NCBI GenBank assembly: GCA_900555165.1
Contig: USKE01000029.1
Coordinates: 1-12,360, forward strand
Reading direction: 5' to 3'
Length of the DNA: 12,360 nucleotides
Source of the DNA: an uncultured Porphyromonadaceae bacterium
GTDB lineage: Bacteria; Bacteroidota; Bacteroidia; Bacteroidales; Muribaculaceae
Shown: piece after piece, positions 1 through 7,003 of the stretch
How the letters are laid out: each line of letters starts with the position of its first letter
How positions within the stretch are numbered: position 1 is the stretch's first letter
Translations under genes and position numbers: made by a program
Notes under the pieces: generated by a model
Told to the model about the DNA's origin: nothing
Databases searched by the model: none
What the model saw: only the letters and a program-made list of their open reading frames with translations

Positions 1-350
1 GCACCGCCGAAACCGCCGCCGAACGAGAAGTGGCCGCCGAAGATGTCGCCGAATTGGGCGAAGATGTCGTCCATCGACATGTTCGACGAATAGTATCCGC
101 CACCTTCGCCGCCGCCGAATCCCTGCGGGCCCATCGAGTGGCCGAACTGGTCATACCTGGCGCGTTTCTCGTCGTTCGAGAGCACCTCGTATGCCTCGGC
201 AGCCTCCTTGAATTTCTCCTCGGCATCTTTGTCGTCGGGGTTCTTGTCAGGGTGGTATTTGATGGCAAGCTTGCGGTAAGCTTTTTTTATTTCATCGGCT
301 GGGGCGTTTTTCTGCACCCCCAGCACTTCATAATAATCTCGTTTTGCCAT
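1..350 (-). CDS. dnaJ: DnaJ (Hsp40 co-chaperone), N-terminal part, cut by window edge
   Basis: DnaJ delivers unfolded proteins to DnaK and stimulates its ATPase. About 116 N-terminal residues are visible. The protein starts [12 protein letters not shown] and carries a complete J domain (about residues 4-70) with the HPD motif at residues 33-35, the DnaK contact. A Gly/Phe-rich linker begins around residue 73 and includes an [14 protein letters not shown] segment. The zinc-finger and C-terminal substrate domains lie beyond the left edge. The start ATG at 350 is only 15 bases after the grpE stop, so the two are almost certainly cotranscribed in the usual grpE-dnaJ order. No CIRCE-type repeat was seen upstream. 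Identification is by direct recognition of the J domain and G/F region. Confidence 0.96.
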   Translation of the reverse strand, partial: MAKRDYYEVLGVQKNAPADEIKKAYRKLAIKYHPDKNPDDKDAEEKFKEAAEAYEVLSNDEKRARYDQFGHSMGPQGFGGGEGGGYYSSNMSMDDIFAQFGDIFGGHFSFGGGFGG

Positions 351-365
351 GATGGTTTGTAGGCT

Positions 366-1028
366 TTATTGTGCCACGACTACTTTGGCGTGACGCAGAA
401 CTTTGTCGTTGAGCATATAACCTTTCGACACGGTGTCTTTCACCTTCCCTTTGGGGGTGGTGTCGTCGGCCGGAACCATGGCTACGGCTTCGTGGAGTTC
501 GGTATCGAAATCGGCGCCGGTCGACTCGATAGCTTTCACGCCGTTGTCGGCCATATATTTTATGAGTTTGTTGTAGATGAGCTGCATCCCCTCGCGCACG
601 GCCTCGGCGTTTTCGGCGTCGCGTGTGGCGTCGAGTCCGCGCTCGAAGTCATCGACAATGGGCAGAAGTCCTGCAAGCACCTTTTCCGAGGCTGATTTTA
701 TGAGGTCGGCACGTTCACGCACCGTGCGTTTGCGGAAATTGTCGAACTCGGCCATCAGGAAGAGGTACTCCTTTTTCTCCTTCTCAACCTCCTCTGATTT
801 TTTCTGCAGGAGATCTTTCAGAGATTCGATTTCGGCACTTTCGTCGGTCATGGCCTCGGCCTGGTCGGGCGAGATTTCTTCAAACGGATCGACGTCGGCG
901 ATGCCCACACCCTCGTTGGCGGCCATGTCATTGACCTCGGCGTTGTCGGCAAAAGCGCTCTCTTCGGCAGGTTTGCCATGTTTGTTGTCCTTGTTCATAT
1001 AATGTGTCTTTTTGAATTTCATTGTCAT
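366..1028 (-). CDS. grpE: GrpE, nucleotide exchange factor of DnaK
   Basis: GrpE releases ADP from DnaK and completes the Hsp70 cycle with DnaJ, encoded 15 bases downstream. The N-terminus (about 65 residues) is acidic and probably disordered. A long charged coiled-coil helix follows, with the typical core FLMAEFDNFRKRTVRERADL at about residues 90-110. The C-terminal beta domain contains LHEAVAMVP and ends GYMLNDKVLRHAKVVVAQ, a classic GrpE ending. The full frame gives 220 residues, within the family range. An internal ATG at 998 (MNKDNKHGKPAEE) would give 210 residues and is an equally plausible start; neither has a Shine-Dalgarno sequence. It lies 52 bases after ispE on the same strand and may share its transcript. 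Confidence 0.95.
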   Translation of the reverse strand: MTMKFKKTHYMNKDNKHGKPAEESAFADNAEVNDMAANEGVGIADVDPFEEISPDQAEAMTDESAEIESLKDLLQKKSEEVEKEKKEYLFLMAEFDNFRKRTVRERADLIKSASEKVLAGLLPIVDDFERGLDATRDAENAEAVREGMQLIYNKLIKYMADNGVKAIESTGADFDTELHEAVAMVPADDTTPKGKVKDTVSKGYMLNDKVLRHAKVVVAQ

Positions 1029-1080
1029 CTTTTTTTGAGATTACAGCAAAAACAGTGCCTAAAAGGCTGTGTCGGGCTTG

Positions 1081-1905
1081 TCAGTTCCCATTCAATCTCT
1101 TATAAAGATAACAATTCCATTCGGGCGAGGGTTTAAACCGTTCCGGGCTGTCAAACAGGGCATAGACAGCCGACCCGCTCCCCGACATCGACGCGTACAC
1201 GGCACCCATGTCAAGTAAAGCCTGTTTCACGGCGGCAATGGCGCGGTGAGTCGGGAAAATCGATGCCTCGAAATCGTTCTTGACAGCGCCCTGCCAGCGT
1301 GAGACAGGGAGGGTGAGCAGTTCGGTCAGCGGGGTGACCGGGACAGAGGGGGTCACTCCGGCGTATGCCTCGCGGGTAGATACCGACTCGTCAGGTTTCA
1401 CAATAGCTATCCAAAGCGGCGAGGGGAGGCGCAGGGGAAATGCCTTTATGTCTGTGCCGGTGCCGGTGCAGAGCGACACATTATTATATATAAAGAAAGG
1501 GCAGTCGGCCCCGATGCGCGCCGCTGTCTCTGCCAGGCGCCGCCGGGGCAGTCCCAGTTCGAACAGCGAGTCGATGCAGGTGAGGGTGAAAGCCGCGTCG
1601 GCCGAGCCGCCTCCGAGCCCCGCGCCATCGGGGATGATTTTCTCAAGGTAGATGTCTACCGGCGGGAAATCCATGGTCTCGCGCAGAGCTCTGACCGCCT
1701 TCATCACCAGATTCTTTTCGGGAGGGCAGTCAACACTGCGGCCGGTGACGGTGAGGGTGTCGGTGTCGCCGTTGCCGGGCACAATCTCGAGGATGTCGCA
1801 CCAGGGCACAGGCATCATCACGGTCTCGAGGTCGTGGTATCCGTCGTCGCGGCGTCGCACTATGTCAAGCCCGATATTTATTTTTGCGTTCGGAAAAACT
1901 ATCAT
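1081..1905 (-). CDS. ispE: 4-diphosphocytidyl-2-C-methyl-D-erythritol kinase
   Basis: IspE phosphorylates the 2-hydroxyl of CDP-methylerythritol in the non-mevalonate isoprenoid pathway, in the cytoplasm. At 274 residues it has normal length. The N-terminus has PNAKINIGL (residues 5-13), with the expected catalytic Lys at residue 8. The GHMP-kinase ATP loop GAGLGGGSADAA is at 94-105, GADCPFF with the expected catalytic Asp is at 132-138, and the third GHMP motif ASMSGSGSAVYALF is at 238-251. The ATG at 1905 lies about 22 bases below a good TTACTTTG promoter box on the same strand, which supports this start. It appears to be the first gene of an ispE-grpE-dnaJ run. No defect was seen. Confidence 0.96.
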   Translation of the reverse strand: MIVFPNAKINIGLDIVRRRDDGYHDLETVMMPVPWCDILEIVPGNGDTDTLTVTGRSVDCPPEKNLVMKAVRALRETMDFPPVDIYLEKIIPDGAGLGGGSADAAFTLTCIDSLFELGLPRRRLAETAARIGADCPFFIYNNVSLCTGTGTDIKAFPLRLPSPLWIAIVKPDESVSTREAYAGVTPSVPVTPLTELLTLPVSRWQGAVKNDFEASIFPTHRAIAAVKQALLDMGAVYASMSGSGSAVYALFDSPERFKPSPEWNCYLYKRLNGN

Positions 1906-1927
1906 GCGTGTAATTGAAACGTATCTG

Positions 1928-1935
1928 CAAAGTAA
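1928..1935 (-). promoter_or_regulatory. Bacteroidetes-type -7 box upstream of ispE
   Basis: Read on the minus strand the box is TTACTTTG followed by CA, one mismatch from the Bacteroidetes consensus TAnnTTTG. It ends 22 bases before the ispE start. I could not find a clear TTTG -33 element at the expected distance, so the call rests on the -7 box, its position and its mirror copy at 1979-1986. Confidence 0.5.
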
Positions 1936-1978
1936 CGAAAAAAATCACGAATACCCTCCCGATATGAAAATTTTTGGG

Positions 1979-1986
1979 TTACTTTG
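1979..1986 (+). promoter_or_regulatory. Bacteroidetes-type -7 box upstream of the sigma-factor operon
   Basis: TTACTTTG followed by CA on the plus strand, about 91 bases before the ATG at 2078. Together with the minus-strand box it forms a perfect 11-base inverted pair: TGCAAAGTAAC at 1926-1936 and GTTACTTTGCA at 1978-1988. The two transcripts would diverge with their boxes about 45 bases apart. No clear -33 element is visible, and the predicted untranslated leader is about 85 bases. Confidence 0.45.
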
Positions 1987-2077
1987 CAACCTAATCTCCG
2001 CCGGTGATGTCTAAGAAAGTGAACGGTCGAAGGAATGGCCGCCGAACCTACTTGGATAACTATTGCTTTAGAATGAA

Positions 2078-3127
2078 ATGAATAGACTCAAACAAACCGC
2101 AATCGCAATGGCGCTGTCGCTGATGCCGGTCTGCGCAATGGCCGCCCCGGCGTTGCCTGATGCCCGCATGACAGCCGAACTGTCGTCTGACACGCTCACG
2201 GTCACGGTCTCGCGTACCGACTCTGTGGCCGGCGACAGCGTGATAATGTCGAAATCGCTCCCCGCGCCGCTGTTTTACGGCCCCGACGGCAAACTCATGG
2301 TGGTTACTGACGACGGTGCCCTCACAGTCGAGGAGCTCCTCAACGAGTATTATAACGAGGCCACCATTCAGATACCCACCGAAGAGTCAGACGGCCCCAC
2401 ATGGCCCATGGTGGCGGTCATCGCCATCTGTTTCGGGGTGCCCGGCATAATCGCGCTGGTGGCGCTGATACTGATTCTCAGGTTCCAGCGCCGCAAGAAC
2501 CGTGAGCGTCACGACATCATACAGCAGGCTATAGACAACAACTATCCGTTGCCCGAATCGTTCTATACCCGTCAGCCGAGCTATCAGAATCAGTGCCAGC
2601 CCGGCGAGCCGCAGAATATGGCGAATTCCCAGGGTCAGCCCGGCCCGGCTCCCGACATGCGTCCCGGCGTTAACCAATTCTCGCAGCAGACCATGGCCCG
2701 TGACCCGCGCAAGCTCTCGTCGTCGATAACGCTGATCGGTGTGGGCCTTGCCCTGCTCATCGCCTTCCTCAGCACAGACAATCCTGGTGTGGCCTTCGTG
2801 GCCGGCGGCATACCGCTGTTCATTGGCATCGGGCGTCTGGTTGCCTACTATTATGTGCCCGGCTATGCCGTGACAACCACAACGCGGCGCACGTTCCAGC
2901 CCCCGTTCGGCGCCCCGGGTCCTGTGAACGGCCCCGGTTTCAACATGCCGCCGCAGTATCCCGGTCAGCCGCAGGCGCCTGCCGGCATGCCTCAGCCACC
3001 TCACGCCGGTCAGCAGCAACCCCCCGTACCCCCGCAGTTCAATGGTCAGAATTATGCACAGCAACCTCCGTTCCCTCCCGTGAATGGAGGCCAACCCCAG
3101 AGCTATGACCCCAACGCTGACAGGTGA
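2078..3127 (+). CDS. Exported/membrane protein with Pro/Gln-rich tail, DUF6249-like, unknown function
   Basis: A 349-residue envelope protein. A signal peptide covers about residues 1-23 (basic start, hydrophobic core, AMA-AP cleavage context). An extracytoplasmic stretch to about residue 107 follows, including an acidic EELLNEYYNEA segment. A strong TM helix at about 109-135 ends in the basic cluster RFQRRKNRER. A linker then carries QAIDNNYPLPESF (about 150-162), and a hydrophobic pair spans about 216-232 and 236-258. The last 80 residues are rich in Pro, Gln and Gly and probably disordered. The TM-plus-'PLPESF' arrangement resembles DUF6249 proteins that accompany sigma-factor genes in Bacteroidales; this family call is from memory. 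It heads an operon with the sigma gene. A role in sensing or modulating that sigma factor is inference only. Confidence 0.75.
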   Translation: MNRLKQTAIAMALSLMPVCAMAAPALPDARMTAELSSDTLTVTVSRTDSVAGDSVIMSKSLPAPLFYGPDGKLMVVTDDGALTVEELLNEYYNEATIQIPTEESDGPTWPMVAVIAICFGVPGIIALVALILILRFQRRKNRERHDIIQQAIDNNYPLPESFYTRQPSYQNQCQPGEPQNMANSQGQPGPAPDMRPGVNQFSQQTMARDPRKLSSSITLIGVGLALLIAFLSTDNPGVAFVAGGIPLFIGIGRLVAYYYVPGYAVTTTTRRTFQPPFGAPGPVNGPGFNMPPQYPGQPQAPAGMPQPPHAGQQQPPVPPQFNGQNYAQQPPFPPVNGGQPQSYDPNADR

Positions 3128-3176
3128 TCTGATATACGCTGACGAGTCATCGAAAAAGCCGTCTGTCCCGCTGAAG

Positions 3177-3707
3177 ATGAAAGGCAAGATCGAGGAACTG
3201 AAACTGCTGGCTCTGTGCATGGCAACCGACAACCGCGAGGCTTTCTCGCGGCTTGTCGAGTTGCACCAGGAGGGGTTGCGCCGTTTCCTTTTCAACCTCA
3301 GCGGCGACGCCATGCTTACCGATGACCTGGCGCAGGAAACATTCCTCAAGGCGTGGCTGGGCATACGGTCGTTCAAAGGGCTGTCGGGGTTCCGCACCTG
3401 GCTCTACCGTATCGCGGTGAACGAGTATGTGTCGTGGCGCCGCAACCGCCAGGCGGCCATGCTGGGGCAGGCCGCCGACCTCACATCCCTGACTTCGGGC
3501 GAGCCCTCGGTCAGCGGCACTTCCGATGCCGGCATGGACGCGCAGACCCTGCTGGCCACGCTGAAGGATACCGAACGTATGGTGACCATACTCTTCTACA
3601 TAAACGACATGTCAATCAAGGAGATTACAAAAGTCACCGGCATGGCCGAAGGTACCATAAAGTCACATCTGTCGCGCGCACGCCGCAAGATGGCGGCAGT
3701 CAAATAA
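3177..3707 (+). CDS. ECF-type RNA polymerase sigma factor (sigma-70 family)
   Basis: A two-domain sigma factor that redirects RNA polymerase to a dedicated promoter set. With the ATG at 3177 it has 176 residues, normal for ECF sigmas. Region 2 spans about residues 20-90, with DDLAQETFLKAW for core binding and FRTWLYRIAVNEYVSWRR as region 2.3/2.4. Region 4 spans about 121-172, with a helix-turn-helix in MSIKEITKVTGMAEGTIKSHLSRARRKM. Upstream in-frame ATGs at 3105 and 3084 would add a non-conserved tail and overlap the preceding gene. I prefer 3177 because MKGKIEELKLLALCMATDNREAF begins just where family members begin. The start is 49 bases after the upstream stop, and the next gene starts 8 bases downstream, so this is one operon. 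Its regulon cannot be inferred here. Confidence 0.9.
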   Translation: MKGKIEELKLLALCMATDNREAFSRLVELHQEGLRRFLFNLSGDAMLTDDLAQETFLKAWLGIRSFKGLSGFRTWLYRIAVNEYVSWRRNRQAAMLGQAADLTSLTSGEPSVSGTSDAGMDAQTLLATLKDTERMVTILFYINDMSIKEITKVTGMAEGTIKSHLSRARRKMAAVK

Positions 3708-3715
3708 TCAAGATC

Positions 3716-4081
3716 ATGGATATGAAATCAGATAAATACAACGATATGAACAAGTTCGCCACGGAATCTGCCGATGACGCACGGCTCTCGCAGATGCTCA
3801 AGGAACAGCTGCCCGGCGCGCCGCGCGACGACTGGTTCGTGCGCAAGACAATGAACCGGCTGCCTGACGTGCGCCATAACCGCGCGGCACGTCTGTTCTC
3901 CACGCTGTGCTATGTGCTGGCGATTGTGGGAGTGGTGGCCGGATGCGCCTATGGGCTGCAGATGTTCCTGACCAATCCCGGGTCGCTGACATCGTTCCTG
4001 GCTATGATGGTGGCACCTCTGGCAGGACTGTTCTGTCTGGGTGTCATCGCGGCTCCGGCTCTGCGGCGCATCAGTGACTGA
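3716..4081 (+). CDS. Small two-TM membrane protein after the sigma factor, DUF5056-like, possible anti-sigma partner
   Basis: A 121-residue protein. The soluble N-terminal part (about 1-58) contains ARLSQMLKEQLPGAPRDDWFVRKTMNRLP, followed by two TM helices at about 62-83 and 94-115 and a short basic end (LRRISD). The 'WFVRKTMNRLP then two helices' pattern resembles the Bacteroidales DUF5056 family, often found beside ECF sigma genes; that identification is from memory. It starts 8 bases after the sigma stop, so translation is probably coupled. A cytoplasmic N-terminus tethered to the membrane, encoded directly after an ECF sigma, suggests an anti-sigma or modulator role, but no zinc-binding HxxxCxxC motif is present. 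ATGs at 3722 and 3746 are alternative starts. Its last 11 bases overlap the end of the convergent esterase gene. Confidence 0.8.
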   Translation: MDMKSDKYNDMNKFATESADDARLSQMLKEQLPGAPRDDWFVRKTMNRLPDVRHNRAARLFSTLCYVLAIVGVVAGCAYGLQMFLTNPGSLTSFLAMMVAPLAGLFCLGVIAAPALRRISD

Positions 4082-4745
4082 CTGCTGTGCCGTGACCGTA
4101 GATATGGTTCAGGGCACGTATGAGCCGTGGTTCGAACGGTGCGTAATGGTCGCCGGGATTCCACTGGAAACAGGTGTAGACCCCATGACGTCTGATTGTG
4201 TCGACCACCTGCGGGGTGCATTGCCCCACGGTGGCAAATATTCTGTTTGACGAACGGGGTTCCTCGACCCCTAATGAGAAATATGCTTTGGCGCCGGGTG
4301 CCCTTGTGGCAAACGGCGCCTTTTCTATCCACTGCACGAACCCTTCGTACCAAAACGAGCCCGAGATGGAGATGATGTTGGCGAAGGTGGTGTCAGACAT
4401 GAACTGCCAGGTGGCGAACAGTCCCGACAGCGAGATGCCGGCCAGCGTGCGTTCGGCGCCGGTGAGGCCGAGTGCGCGCTCGGCCGAAGGGACGAGCGTG
4501 CCGGTGAGGCGTGTCAGCAGGTCGGGTGCGAAACCTTTGAACGGTGCCGTTCCTTTCGGCACTCCGGGCGCCGGCCACGGGGTGAGGTCGTTGTCCCAGT
4601 CAAATCCGTAGACATTCACGAACGACACCCCGTAGCGTGCCGCCAGCTCATCGAGCTTGGCCTGTGGCACTGTGTCGTTTGCAAGTATGTAGCACACTTT
4701 GTCGCCGCTCTGCCGCGCCGAAAGCTGATAAGAAAGCGTTCCCAT
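4071..4745 (-). CDS. Putative alpha/beta-hydrolase esterase (esterase D / IroE-Fes-like)
   Basis: A 224-residue cytoplasmic hydrolase with no visible signal peptide. The nucleophile elbow is GISLSG at residues 103-108 after the hydrophobic strand, making Ser105 the likely nucleophile. The usual GxSxGG pattern is altered, with Ser at 107. The catalytic His is probably His200 in NPGDHY near the C-terminus, and SGSFWYEGF at 128-136 matches the esterase-D-fold segment after the nucleophile. A triad acid is not obvious (Glu161/Glu162 are candidates). The family includes siderophore-ester and S-formylglutathione hydrolases, so the substrate is open. It is the last gene of an adenylation enzyme-GNAT-esterase operon, 21 bases after the GNAT stop. 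Its end overlaps the convergent sigma-operon gene by 11 bases. It is somewhat shorter than typical relatives but looks complete. Confidence 0.82.
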   Translation of the reverse strand: MGTLSYQLSARQSGDKVCYILANDTVPQAKLDELAARYGVSFVNVYGFDWDNDLTPWPAPGVPKGTAPFKGFAPDLLTRLTGTLVPSAERALGLTGAERTLAGISLSGLFATWQFMSDTTFANIISISGSFWYEGFVQWIEKAPFATRAPGAKAYFSLGVEEPRSSNRIFATVGQCTPQVVDTIRRHGVYTCFQWNPGDHYAPFEPRLIRALNHIYGHGTAVSH

Positions 4746-4766
4746 AGTAAGAATTACGTATTAGTG

Positions 4767-5249
4767 TCAGAGTTTCATCATGTCGTGCATCGGGCGGAAT
4801 CCGGCGGTGCGGTAAAGGTGTCGGGCGGCTCCGGTGGTCTCGAGGTATATCTTGCCGGCATCGCGTCGGCGGCACTCGGCCACAAGGTGTGCCACAAGTT
4901 CATGGGCCAGTCCGCGCTTGCGGTAGACGGGCCGTATGTATATGTTCATCAGATATCCGCACAGCCCCGAGTGGTTGTCGGGCGACGGCATCTCGTCATA
5001 AAAGCATACGGCCCCGCACCCGCAGATGTCGTTGCCATCGCGCACCACAAGCGCGTAATGCGAGCCATCGGCAAGGTGACGGCTGTAATATGCGCGGTTG
5101 GCCTCTACAAGCCGGTCTATCCCCGGTCCGGAGGTGTCGATGCAGAACACGTCGGCAAGCACCTCGCGCCTGAGCGCGAGCAGTATGTCAGGGTTGGTGC
5201 ATACGTCGAAACGTATGCTGTCTGAGGTTGTATTGAAGTGCGCTGTCAT
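4767..5249 (-). CDS. GNAT-family N-acetyltransferase
   Basis: A 160-residue single-domain acetyltransferase that would transfer an acyl group from CoA to an amine. Motif A is clear: strand YLMNIYIRPVYR (about 99-110) then the acetyl-CoA pyrophosphate loop RKRGLA (110-115) and the helix HELVAHLVAECRRR. Motif B follows as KIYLETTGAARHLYRTAGF (about 133-151), ending in the typical Tyr-containing helix. The substrate cannot be read from the sequence. The ATG overlaps the stop of the upstream adenylation gene by four bases (ATGA at 5249-5246), a translational-coupling arrangement. The downstream esterase starts after 21 bases. Tight coupling suggests the acetyltransferase acts on the same amine-bearing substrate or product as the adenylation enzyme; that is inference. 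Confidence 0.88.
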   Translation of the reverse strand: MTAHFNTTSDSIRFDVCTNPDILLALRREVLADVFCIDTSGPGIDRLVEANRAYYSRHLADGSHYALVVRDGNDICGCGAVCFYDEMPSPDNHSGLCGYLMNIYIRPVYRKRGLAHELVAHLVAECRRRDAGKIYLETTGAARHLYRTAGFRPMHDMMKL

Positions 5250-6785
5250 GATGCGTCGCGTTTTGTACGGGCTGTCACGGCGCCCTGTTTCATTACCAGC
5301 GGGAGTGCTCTGCGGTCGACCTTGCCTGACGGGTTGAGCGGCATCTGGCGCATCTCCACAAAGAACTCGGGTATCATGAACGGCGCCAGATACTGCCCCA
5401 TGTAGCGCATTATGGTGTCGAGTTTCAGCCCGCTGTCGGCCACGGTGAAATATGCCGTGAGGTATGCCAGGCTGTCGGGGTCGTCATGCGCCACGACTGT
5501 ACCGTATTCCACTCCGGGGCACGAGCAGAGCACATTCTCCACTTCGGCACACTCCACACGCTTGCCCAGAATCATCACCTGATGGTCTATACGCTTGATG
5601 AAGACGATATTGCCGTCGGGCAGGCGGTAGCCCAGGTCGCCGCTCAGATAGTGCCTGTGTCCGACAGGGGCGGTTGTGAAGTTTTCGCTCTCCGGGCAAG
5701 GGGTAACCGTGCCCGCCCGACACACCGTTGCCGCTAATTACAATCTGGCCGGGCGCGCCGTCGGCCACAGGCTTGCCGTCGGCGCCGATGATTTCCACAC
5801 CGACATCCTTCACGGGGGTACCGATGGGGTAGGTGCCGTTTTCAAGCGGCTGAGTGCCGTTGCACCTGAAGTATGTGGCGCATACCGTTGTCTCTGACGG
5901 GCCGTAGGTGTTGTAGACGTCTATGCCGGTGTCGATTATGCGGTCAACGTATGACGCCCTGAGCACATCGCCCCCGCTGATGAGCAGACGCAGCGACGAG
6001 TGGAGCCGGTGCAGCCGGTTCAGTTCAAGCATGAGGTAGGGGAATCCGCTGATGACTGTAACCTCTTTTTCCGCAGCGTACTGCATGAGCGCCGGGATAT
6101 TGTCGTGTATGTCGGCGGGAGGGATGACGAGCGTCGCGCCGTTCAGGAGTGTGCCGAACACCTCCTCGACAAAAATGTCGAACGAGCAGACCGAATACTG
6201 CATGACCCGGTCGGTGCCGGGGCGCAGGTGGAACTCGTTGTCAAACGCGCGGGCGTAATGGCACACGTTGCCGTTGGTCACCACAACTCCTTTCGGACGC
6301 CCGGTGGTGCCGGAGGTATATAATATATAGGCTGTGTCGGCGGGGCAGACATGGGCGTCGATTGCCGGTCGCCTTCCCTGCGTTTCATTATCGGTCAGAT
6401 TGCCCGGCACATAGACAGTAAATCCCTCGCCGGGGAGCGTGGCATGTTCGGCATCAGCTATGATGAGTTCCACGCCCGATTCACGCATCATGTAGTTTAT
6501 GCGCTCACGCGGGAACGACGGCTCGGCCGGCACATATGCCGCTCCGCGTCTCAGCACCGCCAATATCGAGGCTATCATCCTTACGCCGTGGTTCATCACT
6601 ATGCCCACGCGGTCGCCGGGGCGTATCATTGGCGCGTTTGACAGAATGGTGTCTGAGATCAGGAGCAACCGGGTGTAAGTGTAAGTGCTGTCGCCGTCAA
6701 TTACCGCCGGCAGATCGCCGTGGACTTTTGCCATGGCGGCGAAACAGTCGGCGATAACATCTGTGTGTCTGGTATGTCGTGTCAT
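5246..6785 (-). pseudogene. Stand-alone NRPS-type amino-acid adenylation enzyme, interrupted by one frameshift
   Basis: Would activate an amino acid as the aminoacyl-adenylate. From the ATG at 6785 the first frame gives core A3 YILYTSGTTGRPKG (residues 153-166), A4 with SFDIFVEEVF (201-210), A5 NTYGPSE (292-298) and A6 GQIVISGNGVSGG (346-358). The frame then fails. The next frame over supplies YLSGDLGYRLPDG (A7), IKRIDHQVMILGKRVE (A8) and NPSGKVDRRAL (A10, catalytic Lys). Dropping one base, most simply from the four-base run at 5700-5703, rejoins them into about 512 residues, the normal length of a free A domain. No carrier or condensation domain is present. Asp203 matches the alpha-amine-binding Asp. 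An upstream in-frame ATG at 6842 is less likely because the added residues look like untranslated leader. It overlaps the GNAT start by four bases. Either a real mutation or a sequence error is possible. Confidence 0.85.
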
Positions 6786-6931
6786 GTTGTGGGGAATTCT
6801 ATTCGGTAGCGGGCAATTGTCTGTTGAATTACGTCTTTTCATGAAAAACAAGGGTGTGCCTGTTTTGGTTTGTGGCGTCAGCGGCGACAGGGCTATTGTC
6901 CGGGCGTTACGGGATGTGGCACGGTGCCGGT

Positions 6932-6964
6932 TTTGGCTATCAGCAAAATTTTTTGTTGCATTTG
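6932..6964 (+). promoter_or_regulatory. Possible plus-strand promoter before the terminator leader
   Basis: TTTG at 6932-6935 is followed after 21 bases by TGCATTTG at 6957-6964, one mismatch from TAnnTTTG. This approximates Bacteroidetes -33/-7 spacing and would start a transcript near 6970. A minus-strand box AAATTTTG (6950-6943), also one mismatch off, lies in the same stretch and could serve the adenylation operon. Both are weak matches. Confidence 0.3.
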
Positions 6965-7003
6965 CACCGGTCATCAGAAGGCTGGCGGTCGCGACTGCCA
7001 CGG

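Noticed and set aside
1047..1054. Separate grpE promoter (minus-strand box TGTTTTTG)
   Set aside because: One mismatch at the important second position, no -33 element and T-rich surroundings; read-through from ispE explains grpE equally well.
2387..3397. 336-codon open frame on the minus strand opposite the DUF6249-like gene and sigma gene
   Set aside because: It lies antisense to two well-supported genes, is rich in Arg/His/Gly as expected of a shadow frame in GC-rich DNA, and shows no recognisable domain.
3353..3715. Upstream extension of the small two-TM protein in its own frame
   Set aside because: This stretch overlaps the sigma-factor gene in another frame and reads as a shadow; the conserved protein begins at the ATG at 3716.
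4071..4081. Regulatory convergent overlap between the small membrane protein and the esterase genes
   Set aside because: An 11-base tail overlap is common in compact genomes, and no hairpin or T run suggests a special function.
6786..7001. N-terminal extension of the adenylation enzyme to 7001
   Set aside because: The added 72 residues show no similarity to adenylation enzymes and cross the likely promoter region; the family-like sequence begins at the ATG at 6785.
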